Positions 18,042 through 26,248 of a stretch of DNA of 64,000 nt are shown here, one piece after another. A model generated the notes under the pieces. The model worked only from the letters and a program-made list of their open reading frames with translations. It did no database searches and was not told the origin of the DNA. This DNA comes from Isoptericola jiangsuensis (lineage in GTDB: Bacteria > Actinomycetota > Actinomycetes > Actinomycetales > Cellulomonadaceae): contig NZ_PDJJ01000001.1 of NCBI RefSeq assembly GCF_002563715.1, positions 558,001-622,000 on the forward strand, in the 5' to 3' direction. A program made the translations under genes and the position numbers. Position 1 is the stretch's first letter. Each line of letters opens with the position of its first letter.

Positions 18042-18911
18042 TCAGGACGGTGTGATGCGGAACAGCCGCGCGCGCTCGGAGATGAGGCGGGCGCGCGCCA
18101 GGCGCGGCTTGTCCGAGCCGTCGCGGATGATCGACCCGGACGCCTCGAACTCCGCGAGGAAGTCCATCGCCCACACGACGTCCGCGGGCGCGGGGGACAG
18201 GCACTCGTTGACGACCGCCGGCTGCTCGAGGTCCAGGCAGAGGCGCCCGGTCATGCCGAGGGCGACGGCGTCGCCGGACTGCTCGCGCAGCAGCGGGTGG
18301 CTCGACCCGACGGTGGGGCCGTCGATGGGACCGGGCAGGCCGCCGATGCGGCTCGCGGTGACGAGGCGGGAGCGCGGGTACGCCATCGCGAGGGGCTCGT
18401 TCGCGGCACCGGTGTCGCGGCGGTAGTCGCCGGACCCGAACGCGAGGCGGAACACACCCGGCGCCCGCGCGATCGACACGGCGTCCTCGATGCCCAGCGC
18501 GGACTCGACCAGCGCGACCACCGGCACCTGCCCGCCGAGCCGCTGCACGGTGTCGACCACCTGGTCGGCGCTCTCGACCTTCGCCAGGACGACGCCGCGC
18601 AGGCCCGGCGCGTCGCGCAGGGCGGCCATGTCGTCCTCCCACGCGTCCGAGGAGCGCTCGTTGATGCGCACCCACGCCTGCCCGCCGCCGGCGAACCAGT
18701 CGAGGACGAGCCCGCGGGCCTCGGCCTTGCGGGAGTCGTCCACGGCGTCCTCGCAGTCGAGGACGACCTGGTCGGCGCGGCTGAGCTGGGCGGCGTCGAA
18801 CTGGTCGGCGCGCAGCGCGTTGAGCAGCAGCCAGGAACGGGCGTTGGCGGGCGCGACGCGGTTCGCCTCGCGGGTCTCCCGCAGCGTCGCGAGATCGGTG
18901 TCTGTGGTCAC
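18042..18911 (-). CDS. CitE-like HpcH/HpaI aldolase/citrate-lyase family protein (CoA-ester lyase)
   Basis: 289 aa from GTG 18911. TIM-barrel lyase features: ANARSWLLLNAL, VVLDCEDAVDDSRKAEAR (acidic Mg ligand), AWVRINE (CoA/substrate Arg), VVALVESALGIEDA (second Mg Glu) and RLAFGSGDYRRDTG. Family members cleave or hydrolyse malyl-, citramalyl- or citryl-CoA. The start overlaps the helicase stop (GTGA), so it is co-transcribed downstream of the helicase, which is an odd pairing by function. Confidence 0.85.
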   Translation of the reverse strand: MTTDTDLATLRETREANRVAPANARSWLLLNALRADQFDAAQLSRADQVVLDCEDAVDDSRKAEARGLVLDWFAGGGQAWVRINERSSDAWEDDMAALRDAPGLRGVVLAKVESADQVVDTVQRLGGQVPVVALVESALGIEDAVSIARAPGVFRLAFGSGDYRRDTGAANEPLAMAYPRSRLVTASRIGGLPGPIDGPTVGSSHPLLREQSGDAVALGMTGRLCLDLEQPAVVNECLSPAPADVVWAMDFLAEFEASGSIIRDGSDKPRLARARLISERARLFRITPS

Positions 18912-21451
18912 CCCACGATCGTAGGTCCGCCGGGGGCGTGCGCCAGCACGGCCTCCAGGACCCGCAGCGCCGCCGCCTTGTCGAGCGGGGAGTTCTCGCT
19001 GCCGCACTTGGGGGACTGCACGCAGGCCGGGCACCCGTCGGTGCAGGGGCAGGCGGCGACGGCGTCGTGGACGGCGCGCAGCCACCGGTCGCCGAGCTCG
19101 TACCCCCGCTCGGCGAACCCGGCGCCGCCCGGGTAGGCGTCGTAGACGAACACGGTGGCCTCGCCGGTGTCCGGGTGCAGGGCGGTCGACACCCCGCCGA
19201 GGTCCCACCGGTCGCACGTCGCGAGCAGCGGCAGCATGCCGATGGCGGCGTGCTCGGCCGCGTGCAGGGCGCCGGGCACGGCGTCGTCGTCCACGCCGGC
19301 GGCACGCAGCACGTGCGTCGGCACCGACCACCACACCGCCTGCGTGCCGAGGGTGCGCTGCGGGAGGTCGAGCGCCTCGGTGCCGAGCACCTGCATGTCG
19401 GGGACGCGGCGCCGCTGGAAGCTCACCACCTGGCTCGTCACCTCGACGGGCCCCAGGCCCCACGTGACCGGCCCCCACGTGCGGGACCGCGCGGGCGCCG
19501 ACCCCTCGGGCGCGGGGTGCACGTCGTCGCCGGGCTCGGCGATCGCGATCTCCATCACCTCGCGCGACCACGTGCCGTGGTCGACGTCACGGCGCACGAC
19601 GAGCGCCACCCGGTCGGCGAGGTCGAGGTGCTCCACGACGAACGTCACGCCCTGGTGGACGTACACGGCGCCGTCGTGCACCTGCCCGTCGGCGGACGCG
19701 GCGTCGACCGTGCCGAGCAGGCGGCCCGTCGCGGACTCCACGACGCGTACCGGCTGGCCGCCGGAACCGCGCAGGTCGGCCATCGCGGCGGCGGGCTGGG
19801 CGTGCGTCCAGTACCAGCCCGACGGCCGGCGGCGCAGCAGGCCGCGGGCGACGAGGACGTCGAGGATCTCCCGCACGCGCGCCGGGTCCCCGAACCGCTC
19901 GAGCGCCTCGGTGCGCAGCGGCAGCTCCTGCGCGGCGGCGCAGAGCTGCGGGGCGAGCACGTACGGGTTGGCGGGGTCGAAGACGGACGCCTCCAGCGGG
20001 GCGTCGAACACGGCCTCCGGGTGGGTGACGAGGTAGGTGTCCAGGGGGTCCTCGCGCGCGACGAACGCGACGAGCCCGTCCGCGCCCGCGCGTCCGGCGC
20101 GGCCCGCCTGCTGCCACAGGGACGCGCGCGTGCCGGGCCAGCCGGCGACGAGCACGGCGTCGAGCCCGGACACGTCGACGCCGAGCTCGAGGGCGTTCGT
20201 CGTGGCGAGGCCGAGGATCTCGCCGGTGCGCAGCGCCTCCTCGAGCTCGCGACGCTCCTCGGGCAGGTAGCCGCCGCGGTAGGCGGCGACGCGGGCTGCG
20301 AGGTCGCCGGACACGTGCCGGAGGTGGTCGCGGGTGGCCTGCGCGACGGTCTCGGCGCCGCGCCGGGACCTCGTGAACGCGAGGGTGCGGGCGCCGTGCG
20401 CGGTGAGGTCGGCGAGGAGGTCCGCGGCCTCGGCGGTGGCGGAGCGGCGCGGGTGCTCGGCGGCGCCGTCGGGCGTGAGGACGGCGTCGGCCTCGTGGGC
20501 GCCGCGGTCCAGCGGGTCGGGCAGCGCGGCGGGGTCGTCCGCGGGCGGGTCGTCGTCGAAGGAGTAGCCGGCGATCTCCGGGGGGCGCCACAGGACGACG
20601 GTGCGGCGCCCGGCGGGGGAGGTGTCGGTGGTGACGGCGGTGACCTGGTCGGGCGGGACGCCCACGAGGCGGGCGGTGGTGGCGGCGGGCTCGGCGGTGG
20701 TGGCGCTGGCGACGACGACGGTGGGCGCCCGCCCGCCGTGGTGCTCCACGAGCCGGGCGAGCCGGCGCAGCACGAGGGACACGTGGGCGCCGAACACGCC
20801 GCGGTAGGCGTGGCCCTCGTCGACGACGACGTACCGGAGCCCGCGCAGGAGCCGGGCCCAGCGGCGGTGGGTGGGCAGGAGCGCGAAGTGCAGGAAGTCG
20901 GGGTTGGTCAGGACGACGTCGGCGTGGTCGACGGCCCAGCGACGTTCCTCGGACGGGGTGTCCCCGTCGCAGGTGGTGACGCGCACGTCGCGGGTGCCGG
21001 CGGCGTCGAGCAGGCGGGTCAGCGCGCCGAGCTGGTCGGCGGCGAGCGCCTTGGTGGGGGCGAGGTAGAGGGCGGTGCTGCGGCGCACGACGGCGTCGAC
21101 GCGGCCGGGGGCGTCGAGGGCGGCGGCGCGGTCGGCGCGCACGGCGGACAGGGCGGGGAGCCAGAACGCGAGAGACTTGCCGGACCCGGTGGAGGTGGCG
21201 AGGGCGACGTGCCGGCCGTGCCAGGCGGCGTCGGCGGCCTCGACCTGGTGGCGCCAGGGCTTCTCGACGCCGAGGGTGCGGTATCCGGCGACGACGTCGG
21301 GGTCGGCCCAGGCGGGCCAGTCGGCGTGGGTGCCGGTGCGGCCGGGCAGGGTGCGGGCGTGGGTGAGGCGGTCGGAGCGGGTGCCGTGCGCGGTGAGGAC
21401 GTCGAGCAGCGGGTGCTGGGCGTCGGGGGGCGGGGCGGCGGGCACGGCCAC
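18908..21451 (-). CDS. DEAD/DEAH-box helicase with DUF1998 Zn-binding tail (MrfA/YprA, Rv3649-like)
   Basis: 847 aa from GTG 21451 (GTG 21445 also possible). Helicase motifs: Q-region, Walker A ATSTGSGKSLAFWLPAL, DEAH-type VVDEGHAYRGVFGAH, VASATT, and in domain 2 the LGLATTNALELGVDVSGLD and QQAGRAGR motifs. The C-terminal MrfA-like domain ends in CPCTDGCPACVQSPKCG, four Cys for a metal. B. subtilis MrfA is a DNA-repair (mitomycin C) helicase, so a repair role is likely. The location after ssd/tad genes matches M. tuberculosis Rv3649. The frame upstream of 21451 runs into A+T-rich non-coding DNA. Confidence 0.92.
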   Translation of the reverse strand: MAVPAAPPPDAQHPLLDVLTAHGTRSDRLTHARTLPGRTGTHADWPAWADPDVVAGYRTLGVEKPWRHQVEAADAAWHGRHVALATSTGSGKSLAFWLPALSAVRADRAAALDAPGRVDAVVRRSTALYLAPTKALAADQLGALTRLLDAAGTRDVRVTTCDGDTPSEERRWAVDHADVVLTNPDFLHFALLPTHRRWARLLRGLRYVVVDEGHAYRGVFGAHVSLVLRRLARLVEHHGGRAPTVVVASATTAEPAATTARLVGVPPDQVTAVTTDTSPAGRRTVVLWRPPEIAGYSFDDDPPADDPAALPDPLDRGAHEADAVLTPDGAAEHPRRSATAEAADLLADLTAHGARTLAFTRSRRGAETVAQATRDHLRHVSGDLAARVAAYRGGYLPEERRELEEALRTGEILGLATTNALELGVDVSGLDAVLVAGWPGTRASLWQQAGRAGRAGADGLVAFVAREDPLDTYLVTHPEAVFDAPLEASVFDPANPYVLAPQLCAAAQELPLRTEALERFGDPARVREILDVLVARGLLRRRPSGWYWTHAQPAAAMADLRGSGGQPVRVVESATGRLLGTVDAASADGQVHDGAVYVHQGVTFVVEHLDLADRVALVVRRDVDHGTWSREVMEIAIAEPGDDVHPAPEGSAPARSRTWGPVTWGLGPVEVTSQVVSFQRRRVPDMQVLGTEALDLPQRTLGTQAVWWSVPTHVLRAAGVDDDAVPGALHAAEHAAIGMLPLLATCDRWDLGGVSTALHPDTGEATVFVYDAYPGGAGFAERGYELGDRWLRAVHDAVAACPCTDGCPACVQSPKCGSENSPLDKAAALRVLEAVLAHAPGGPTIVG

Positions 21452-21524
21452 AGTCTCGCACCGTGGCGTGCCGGTGCGCTTCGCGGCTTTCGGGGGCGTG
21501 TGGGCCTTCGGGAGCTTTTTGCCA

Positions 21525-21670
21525 GTAAATATCGCAGAAAGGCATGAATGGACGTACCGGGGCGATTGAAACGTGAATGCACACAATATGATGTGCGACC
21601 TGTCGAGCGAAAATGAAGATGTTGTAAATTCATGCCGATCGGCTTCGTTATCAAGCCGTGATCATCGTTC
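21525..21670. other. A+T-rich intergenic island between helicase and Rpf genes
   Basis: By eye about 45% G+C over ~145 bp against well over 70% around it. It holds a GCACA...TGTGC inverted repeat near 21577-21596 and a CGGCTT/AAGCCG hairpin near 21640-21658, just before the Rpf start. No open frame with a start signal is convincing. It probably contains the promoters of both divergent genes; a 5' UTR element for the Rpf gene is possible. Confidence 0.5.
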
Positions 21671-21680
21671 CCTGGACGGC

Positions 21681-22475
21681 ATGCCCCGACTCCGCGCCCC
21701 CCGGGTCGCCGCTGCCCTCGCCACCGTGACGGCTGCCGCGCTCGTCCCCCTGACCGTCGCCCCGGCCTCCGCCGCCCCCGTGGCCCAGGCCCCGACCGCC
21801 ACCACGACCACCGCCGCCACGCTCCCGGCGACCACCCGCACCACCGTCCGCTGGGTGAAGAAGGACCGCGCCCGCGTCGTCGCGAAGCGCGACCGCAGCA
21901 GCCGCACGATCGCCCGGCCGAGCGACGGCACCCGCCTCGTCGTCGTCGACCGCGCCGTCAACCAGCTCAAGGTCCGCCTCCCCAGCGGCAGGACCGGCTG
22001 GATCCGCAAGGCCGTCGTCACCACCACGCCGCTGACCGACGTCGCCGGCACCCGCTACACCACCGGTCGCGTCAAGGTCACCAAGAAGATCAACGGCTCC
22101 TCCCGCACGGTGGCCACCGCCGCGCTCGGCACCGAGCTCAAGCGCACCGCCCGCACCACCGGCCGCGACACCAACCGCGTCAAGGTCAAGCTGCCCGGCG
22201 GGAAGACCGGCTGGATCTCCTCCAGCCGGCTGACCACGCGCGACGTGTGGGGCCAGCTCGCGAACTGCGAGTCCGGCGGCCGCCCCGGCATCAACACCGG
22301 CAACGGCTACTACGGCATGTACCAGTTCACGGCCTCCACCTGGCGCGCGGTGGGCGGCAGCGGCCTGCCGCACCGCCACGGCGCCGCCGAGCAGACCAAG
22401 CGCGCGCAGATCCTCCAGGCCCGCGCCGGGTGGGGTCAGTGGCCCCACTGCACCAGCAAGCTCGGCCTGCGCTGA
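21681..22475 (+). CDS. secreted Rpf-domain transglycosylase with two SH3-like repeats
   Basis: 264 aa from ATG 21681. The signal peptide ends near APASAAP. Two bacterial SH3-like repeats follow (VRWVKKDRARVVAKRDRSS... ending RTGWIRKAVV, and TTGRVKVTKKINGSS... ending KTGWISSSRL). The C-terminal resuscitation-promoting-factor domain begins WGQLANCESGG with the catalytic Glu and continues INTGNGYYGMYQFTASTWRAVGG to WGQWPHC. It cleaves peptidoglycan outside the cell and may aid regrowth from dormancy. A strong terminator follows directly. Confidence 0.92.
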   Translation: MPRLRAPRVAAALATVTAAALVPLTVAPASAAPVAQAPTATTTTAATLPATTRTTVRWVKKDRARVVAKRDRSSRTIARPSDGTRLVVVDRAVNQLKVRLPSGRTGWIRKAVVTTTPLTDVAGTRYTTGRVKVTKKINGSSRTVATAALGTELKRTARTTGRDTNRVKVKLPGGKTGWISSSRLTTRDVWGQLANCESGGRPGINTGNGYYGMYQFTASTWRAVGGSGLPHRHGAAEQTKRAQILQARAGWGQWPHCTSKLGLR

Positions 22476-22511
22476 CCCGGACGTTCCGCGCGGACGCCCG
22501 CTGAGGCACGG

Positions 22512-22548
22512 CGCCCGGCGACCCCTCGCGGGGTCGCCGGGCGTCTTT
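22512..22548. terminator. 14-bp hairpin terminator after the Rpf gene
   Basis: CGCCCGGCGACCCC (22512-22525) and GGGGTCGCCGGGCG (22530-22543) pair perfectly around TCGC, then TCTTT. It lies between convergent genes and probably serves both. Confidence 0.85.
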
Positions 22549-22553
22549 GCAGG

Positions 22554-23873
22554 TCAGCCCGCCAGCACCGCGGCCATGGCACGCGACAGGTACCAGGGGT
22601 CGACGACGGCGGTGAGCTCGCGCGCGGAGTGCATCGACAGGATGGGCACGCCGACGTCGACGACGCGGATCCCGAGCCGCGTCGCGGTGATGGGGCCGAT
22701 GGTGGACCCGCAGGGGATCGCGTTGTTGGAGACGAACTCCTGGGTGGGGACGTCCGCCGCGGCGCAGGCCGCCTGCCAGCGGGCGGCGCCGTGCGCGTCG
22801 GTGGCGTACCGCTGGTTCGCGTTGATCTTGAGGATCGGCCCGCCGCCGGCGACGGGGTGGTTCGCGGGGTCGTGGCGCTCCGGGTAGTTGGGGTGCACGG
22901 CGTGCCCGACGTCGGAGCTGACGCACACCGACGCGGCGAACGCGCGACGGCGGTCCTCGCCGCCCGCGCCGAGGGCGCGCGACACGCGGCCGAGGACGTC
23001 CGCGAGGAACGGCCCGGCGGCGCCCGAGCGGGACTCGGACCCGATCTCCTCGTGGTCGAACGCGGCGAGCACCGCCACGGACGTCAGGTCGGCGGGGTCG
23101 GCCCCCAGCAGCGCGACGAGCGCCGCGTGCGTGGACAGCAGGTTGTCGAGGCGTCCCGACGCCCACAGGGACCCGCCCGCACCGAACGCGCGCGGCGGCT
23201 GCGTGTCCGCGACGACGACGTCGTAGCCGGCCACGTCGGCCGCGTCCACGACGCCCTGGGCCGTCTCGACGCGCGCGGCGAGCTCGGCCAGCACGTCGGC
23301 GTCCGCGAGGTCGCCCAGCCCGAACACGGGCTGCGTGTGCCGCTGCTTGTCGAGCGTCAGGCCGTCGTTCACGGCGCGGTCGAGGTGGATCGCGAGCTGC
23401 GGGATGCGGGCGAACGGGCCGGTCCGCACCAGGTGCTCGGAGCCGTCGCGGAGCACGAGGCGCCCGGCGAGCTCCAGCTCCCGGTCGAGCCAGGAGTTGA
23501 GCAGCGGGCCGCCGTAGACCTCGACCCCGGCCTGCCACCAGCCCTCGCGGCCCGTCGTCGGGCGCGGCTTGAGCTTGAAGCCGGGGGAGTCCGTGTGGGT
23601 GCCGAGCACCGTGAACGGCGTCGTGGGGCCCGCCTGCGCCGGGACGACGAACGCGATCGCGGACCCGTCCCGCACGACGACGTACCGTCCGCCGGGCTCG
23701 ACGTCCCACGCGGCGGTCTCGTCGAGCGGCGCGTACCCGGCGGCCTGCGCGCGGCGGGCCACCTCCGCGGCAGCGTGGTAGGAGGACGGGGACGCGGTCA
23801 CGAACGCGCCGAGGTCCTCGGCGTGGGCGCGGGCGGCGTCGGGGACGTGCGTGCTGTTGGCTGCGGCGACCAT
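22554..23873 (-). CDS. apeB: M18 family aspartyl aminopeptidase
   Basis: 439 aa from ATG 23873, chosen because GGGAGG lies 9 nt upstream. Di-zinc aminopeptidase features: TVLGTHTDSPGFKLKP (His ligand), SGRLDNL (bridging Asp), AAFDHEEIGSES (catalytic Glu and ligand), CVSSDVGHAVHPNYPE (Asp ligand) and LSMHSARE (His ligand). It removes N-terminal acidic residues from peptides in the cytoplasm. Length matches the family. It stands alone between the Rpf gene and the chitinase. Confidence 0.93.
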   Translation of the reverse strand: MVAAANSTHVPDAARAHAEDLGAFVTASPSSYHAAAEVARRAQAAGYAPLDETAAWDVEPGGRYVVVRDGSAIAFVVPAQAGPTTPFTVLGTHTDSPGFKLKPRPTTGREGWWQAGVEVYGGPLLNSWLDRELELAGRLVLRDGSEHLVRTGPFARIPQLAIHLDRAVNDGLTLDKQRHTQPVFGLGDLADADVLAELAARVETAQGVVDAADVAGYDVVVADTQPPRAFGAGGSLWASGRLDNLLSTHAALVALLGADPADLTSVAVLAAFDHEEIGSESRSGAAGPFLADVLGRVSRALGAGGEDRRRAFAASVCVSSDVGHAVHPNYPERHDPANHPVAGGGPILKINANQRYATDAHGAARWQAACAAADVPTQEFVSNNAIPCGSTIGPITATRLGIRVVDVGVPILSMHSARELTAVVDPWYLSRAMAAVLAG

Positions 23874-23950
23874 GCCTGGCATCCTCCCACGGCACGCACG
23901 AGGGGCCGCCGGCGGACCTCCCGCCGACGACCCCGCGCGCTGCGGACCGC

Positions 23951-24916
23951 TCAGCAGCCCAGGTTGTTGCCCGGGGTGGTGCCGAGGATCTGCACGAACC
24001 GCTGGAACGCGTCGATGCGGCTCTGCACCTGGGCGGGGTTGCCGCCGTTGCACTCCAGCGAGCCGTTGATGGACCGGATCGACTCGCCGAACCCGGCCCC
24101 GCTCACGATGGCCTGGTGGCCCGACATCGTGCCCGCACCCGACTGGGTGTTCCAGAACCACAGGCCGGTCTTCCACGCGACGGCCGGGTCGGTCTCCACC
24201 AGGTACGGGTTGTTGAGCAGGTCGATGCCGAGGGCGTCACCGGCCGCCTTGTAGTTGTAGTTCCAGGAGAGCTGGATCGGGCCCTTGCCGTAGTAGGCGG
24301 ACTGCCCGGCCGGGCAGCCGTACGGCTGGGACGCGTCGCAGTAGTGCGGGTAGTTCGCGGTGTTGATCTCCTTGACGTACCGCAGGCCGCCCGTCTCGTG
24401 GTTGACGTTCGCGAGGAACGCGGCAGCCTCCCGCTTCGCGATCTCGGGGCCGCCCGCCGACGCGAAGTCCGGGTAGGCGGACAGCGCCGCGACCAGGCCG
24501 TCGTACGTGTAGAACGCGTTCCGGCTGGGGAACATCTGGTCGAACTGCGCACGGCTGACGACGAACGTCCCGGTGCCGGGCGACGTGGGCGAGGTGGTGG
24601 GCTGCGGCGTGGAGCCGCCGCCGCAGGCGCCGGCGGAGCGCCACACGCCCCACTGGCCGGTGGTGCCGGGGGTCTCGCCCTGGGTCCACCATCCGGCGGT
24701 CCAGTTCTGCCCGCCGTACGAGACGGCCGCGCCGCCCGTGTAGACGGCCCGTGCGGACCAGGTGGGCGCGCAGGTGGCGGCGCTCGCCGGGGCCGCGGGA
24801 CCGGCGGTGGCCTAGGCCAGGGCGCCGGCGGCCGCCACGGCGAAGGCGGCCAGGGCGGCGGCGACGCGGCGCCGCGCCCCGCCGTCGCGCAGGGCGTGTG
24901 CTGTCGTGCGGGTCAT
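23951..24916 (-). pseudogene. GH19 chitinase with CBM5/12, interrupted by an in-frame TAG in the signal peptide
   Basis: Read from ATG 24916 the frame gives a normal signal peptide (basic start, then AAALAAFAVAAAGALA) and meets TAG at codon 35 (24814-24812). The same frame then stays open: CBM5/12 chitin-binding domain (CAPTWSARAVYTGG, WTAGWWTQGETPG, QWGVWRSAGAC), a Pro/Thr/Ser linker, and a complete GH19 domain. That domain has the catalytic Glu in LANVNHETGGLRYV, GKGPIQLSWNYNY and a C-terminal Cys, ending at 23951. No other lesion is visible. CAG to TAG is the simplest change. It could be a true nonsense mutation, a read-through site or a sequencing error. Any internal start (first GTG at 24646) would lack a signal peptide and most of the CBM. 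Confidence 0.85.
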
Positions 24917-25019
24917 GGTCGGCCTCTCGTGGGGTGGATGCTGACCGACCGAGTCTGTGGGCCTCGCCCCGCGGTGGACAACACCCGTACACGCGCCGCG
25001 CTCAGGGTGTGGATAACCC

Positions 25020-26000
25020 TTACGCGGGCCGACCGTCGAGCAGGTCGCCGAGCGTCGTCAGGGCCTCCGCGCCGACGAGGTCGACGGGCAGCAGCGGCAC
25101 CTCGACGACGGGCAGGTGTCCGAGCCGGTCGCGCAGCACGGCGAGGTGCGCGGTCTCGGCGTCGTGCCGGGCCGCGAGCAGCGGTCCCGCGTCGCGCGGG
25201 GACCGCTTGTTGACGACGAGACCCCCGACGGGCACGCGCAGCCCTTCGAGCTGCGCGACGAGCTCGACGGACTCCAGCACGGGCAGCCGCTCGGCGGCGA
25301 GGACGACGACGAACGCGCACCGGTCGGCGTCGGTGAGGACGTCGGCGAGCACGGCGAACCGCTCCCGCCGCCGCGTCAGGACGGACCGGATCTCGGCGTC
25401 GCGGCGGGCCTCGGACTCGGCGCGCCCGCCGAGCATCTGCGCTGCCGCGCCGAGGCGTTCGGAGCGGTCGCGCCGGCGCAGCAGCCCGTCGGTCCAGGCC
25501 CCCATCGTCGCGGGCAGGGACAGCAGGCGGGCCGTGTGCCCGGAGGGGGCCGTGTCGAACACGACGAGGTCGTACGCGGCGAGACCGAGCCCGACGAGGT
25601 CCGCGACGCGCTCCAGCACCGCGGCCTCGTGCATGCCGGGGGCGTCGCGGGCGAGGTCGAGGTGGCGGTCCACCTCGCCGCCCAGGTGCTCCGGCATGAG
25701 GCGCCGCAGGGTGGCCCGCACCGCGGCGAGGTGCGCGGTGGTCGTGCGCTCGGGGTCGACCTCGACGCCGTCGAGGTACCCGGGACCGCCAGCGCCGTCG
25801 GCCAGGCGGACGACGTCGTCGCCCACGGTGCGGTCCCACAGGTGGCCGAGGTTGTGGGCCGGGTCGGTCGACACCACGAGCACCCGGCGCCCGGCGCGGG
25901 CCTGGTGCAGGGCGACGGCGGACGCGACCGACGTCTTGCCGACGCCGCCCTTGCCGCCGAGGAACAGGACGCGCCGCCGGGCGGCGAGGTCTAGCAGCAC
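25020..26000 (-). CDS. ArsA/GET3-type P-loop ATPase
   Basis: 326 aa from GTG 26000, overlapping the CC-tail gene by 10 bp. [15 protein letters not shown] is the deviant Walker A of the ArsA/MinD class, [15 protein letters not shown] is switch I and [15 protein letters not shown] is switch II, as in ArsA/Get3. It is a single-domain protein, so it should work as a dimer. No arsenite-responsive genes are nearby. Its tight coupling to the small CC-terminated protein and cstA suggests it acts on or with one of those products, for example as a membrane-protein targeting or maturation factor (inference). Confidence 0.88.
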   Translation of the reverse strand: MLLDLAARRRVLFLGGKGGVGKTSVASAVALHQARAGRRVLVVSTDPAHNLGHLWDRTVGDDVVRLADGAGGPGYLDGVEVDPERTTTAHLAAVRATLRRLMPEHLGGEVDRHLDLARDAPGMHEAAVLERVADLVGLGLAAYDLVVFDTAPSGHTARLLSLPATMGAWTDGLLRRRDRSERLGAAAQMLGGRAESEARRDAEIRSVLTRRRERFAVLADVLTDADRCAFVVVLAAERLPVLESVELVAQLEGLRVPVGGLVVNKRSPRDAGPLLAARHDAETAHLAVLRDRLGHLPVVEVPLLPVDLVGAEALTTLGDLLDGRPA

Positions 26001-26248
26001 GACACGTGGTCCAGGGGCGAGCGGTCCATGCCGAGGCGCGTGTGCCACTCGTGCACCCGGTCCGCGACCAGCGGCAGCATCTCGACCGTGTAGTAGGAGG
26101 CGGGGTTCGGCACCCCGAGCGCCTCGGCGAGGACGACGAGCGTGAACAGGTCGTCCTCGTCGCGGTGGGCGCGGGCGAGCGTGCGCCGGTACGGCGCCTC
26201 GTAGAACTCGCGCAGGCCCGCCGAGAAGGCGCTCAGGGTGCCGCGCAT
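25991..26248 (-). CDS. small CC-terminated protein (cory-CC-star type)
   Basis: 85 aa from ATG 26248, overlapping the cstA stop (ATGA) and the ATPase start (10 bp). The sequence ([40 protein letters not shown]) ends in HVSCC and then the stop. A two-Cys C-terminus is the hallmark of the family known as cory-CC-star, found next to cstA in actinobacteria. The position next to CstA is where E. coli has the small YbdD protein. Function unknown; the terminal Cys pair could bind a metal, be modified, or be the handle for the adjacent ATPase. Confidence 0.8.
   Translation of the reverse strand: MRGTLSAFSAGLREFYEAPYRRTLARAHRDEDDLFTLVVLAEALGVPNPASYYTVEMLPLVADRVHEWHTRLGMDRSPLDHVSCC

Noticed and set aside
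17923-18426. Plus-strand frame with a good GAGGAGG at 17931
   Set aside because: It runs antisense through the CitE-like gene, has no recognisable domain, and the purine run belongs to the A+T-rich promoter region.
21525-21670. c-di-AMP (ydaO-type) riboswitch upstream of the Rpf gene
   Set aside because: Position fits, but I could not find the conserved G-rich and CCGAAUCC-like core segments.
21573-21680. Earlier start (ATG 21573) for the Rpf protein
   Set aside because: It would put a polar, Ser-rich segment encoded by A+T-rich DNA in front of a normal signal peptide; ATG 21681 gives a standard export signal.
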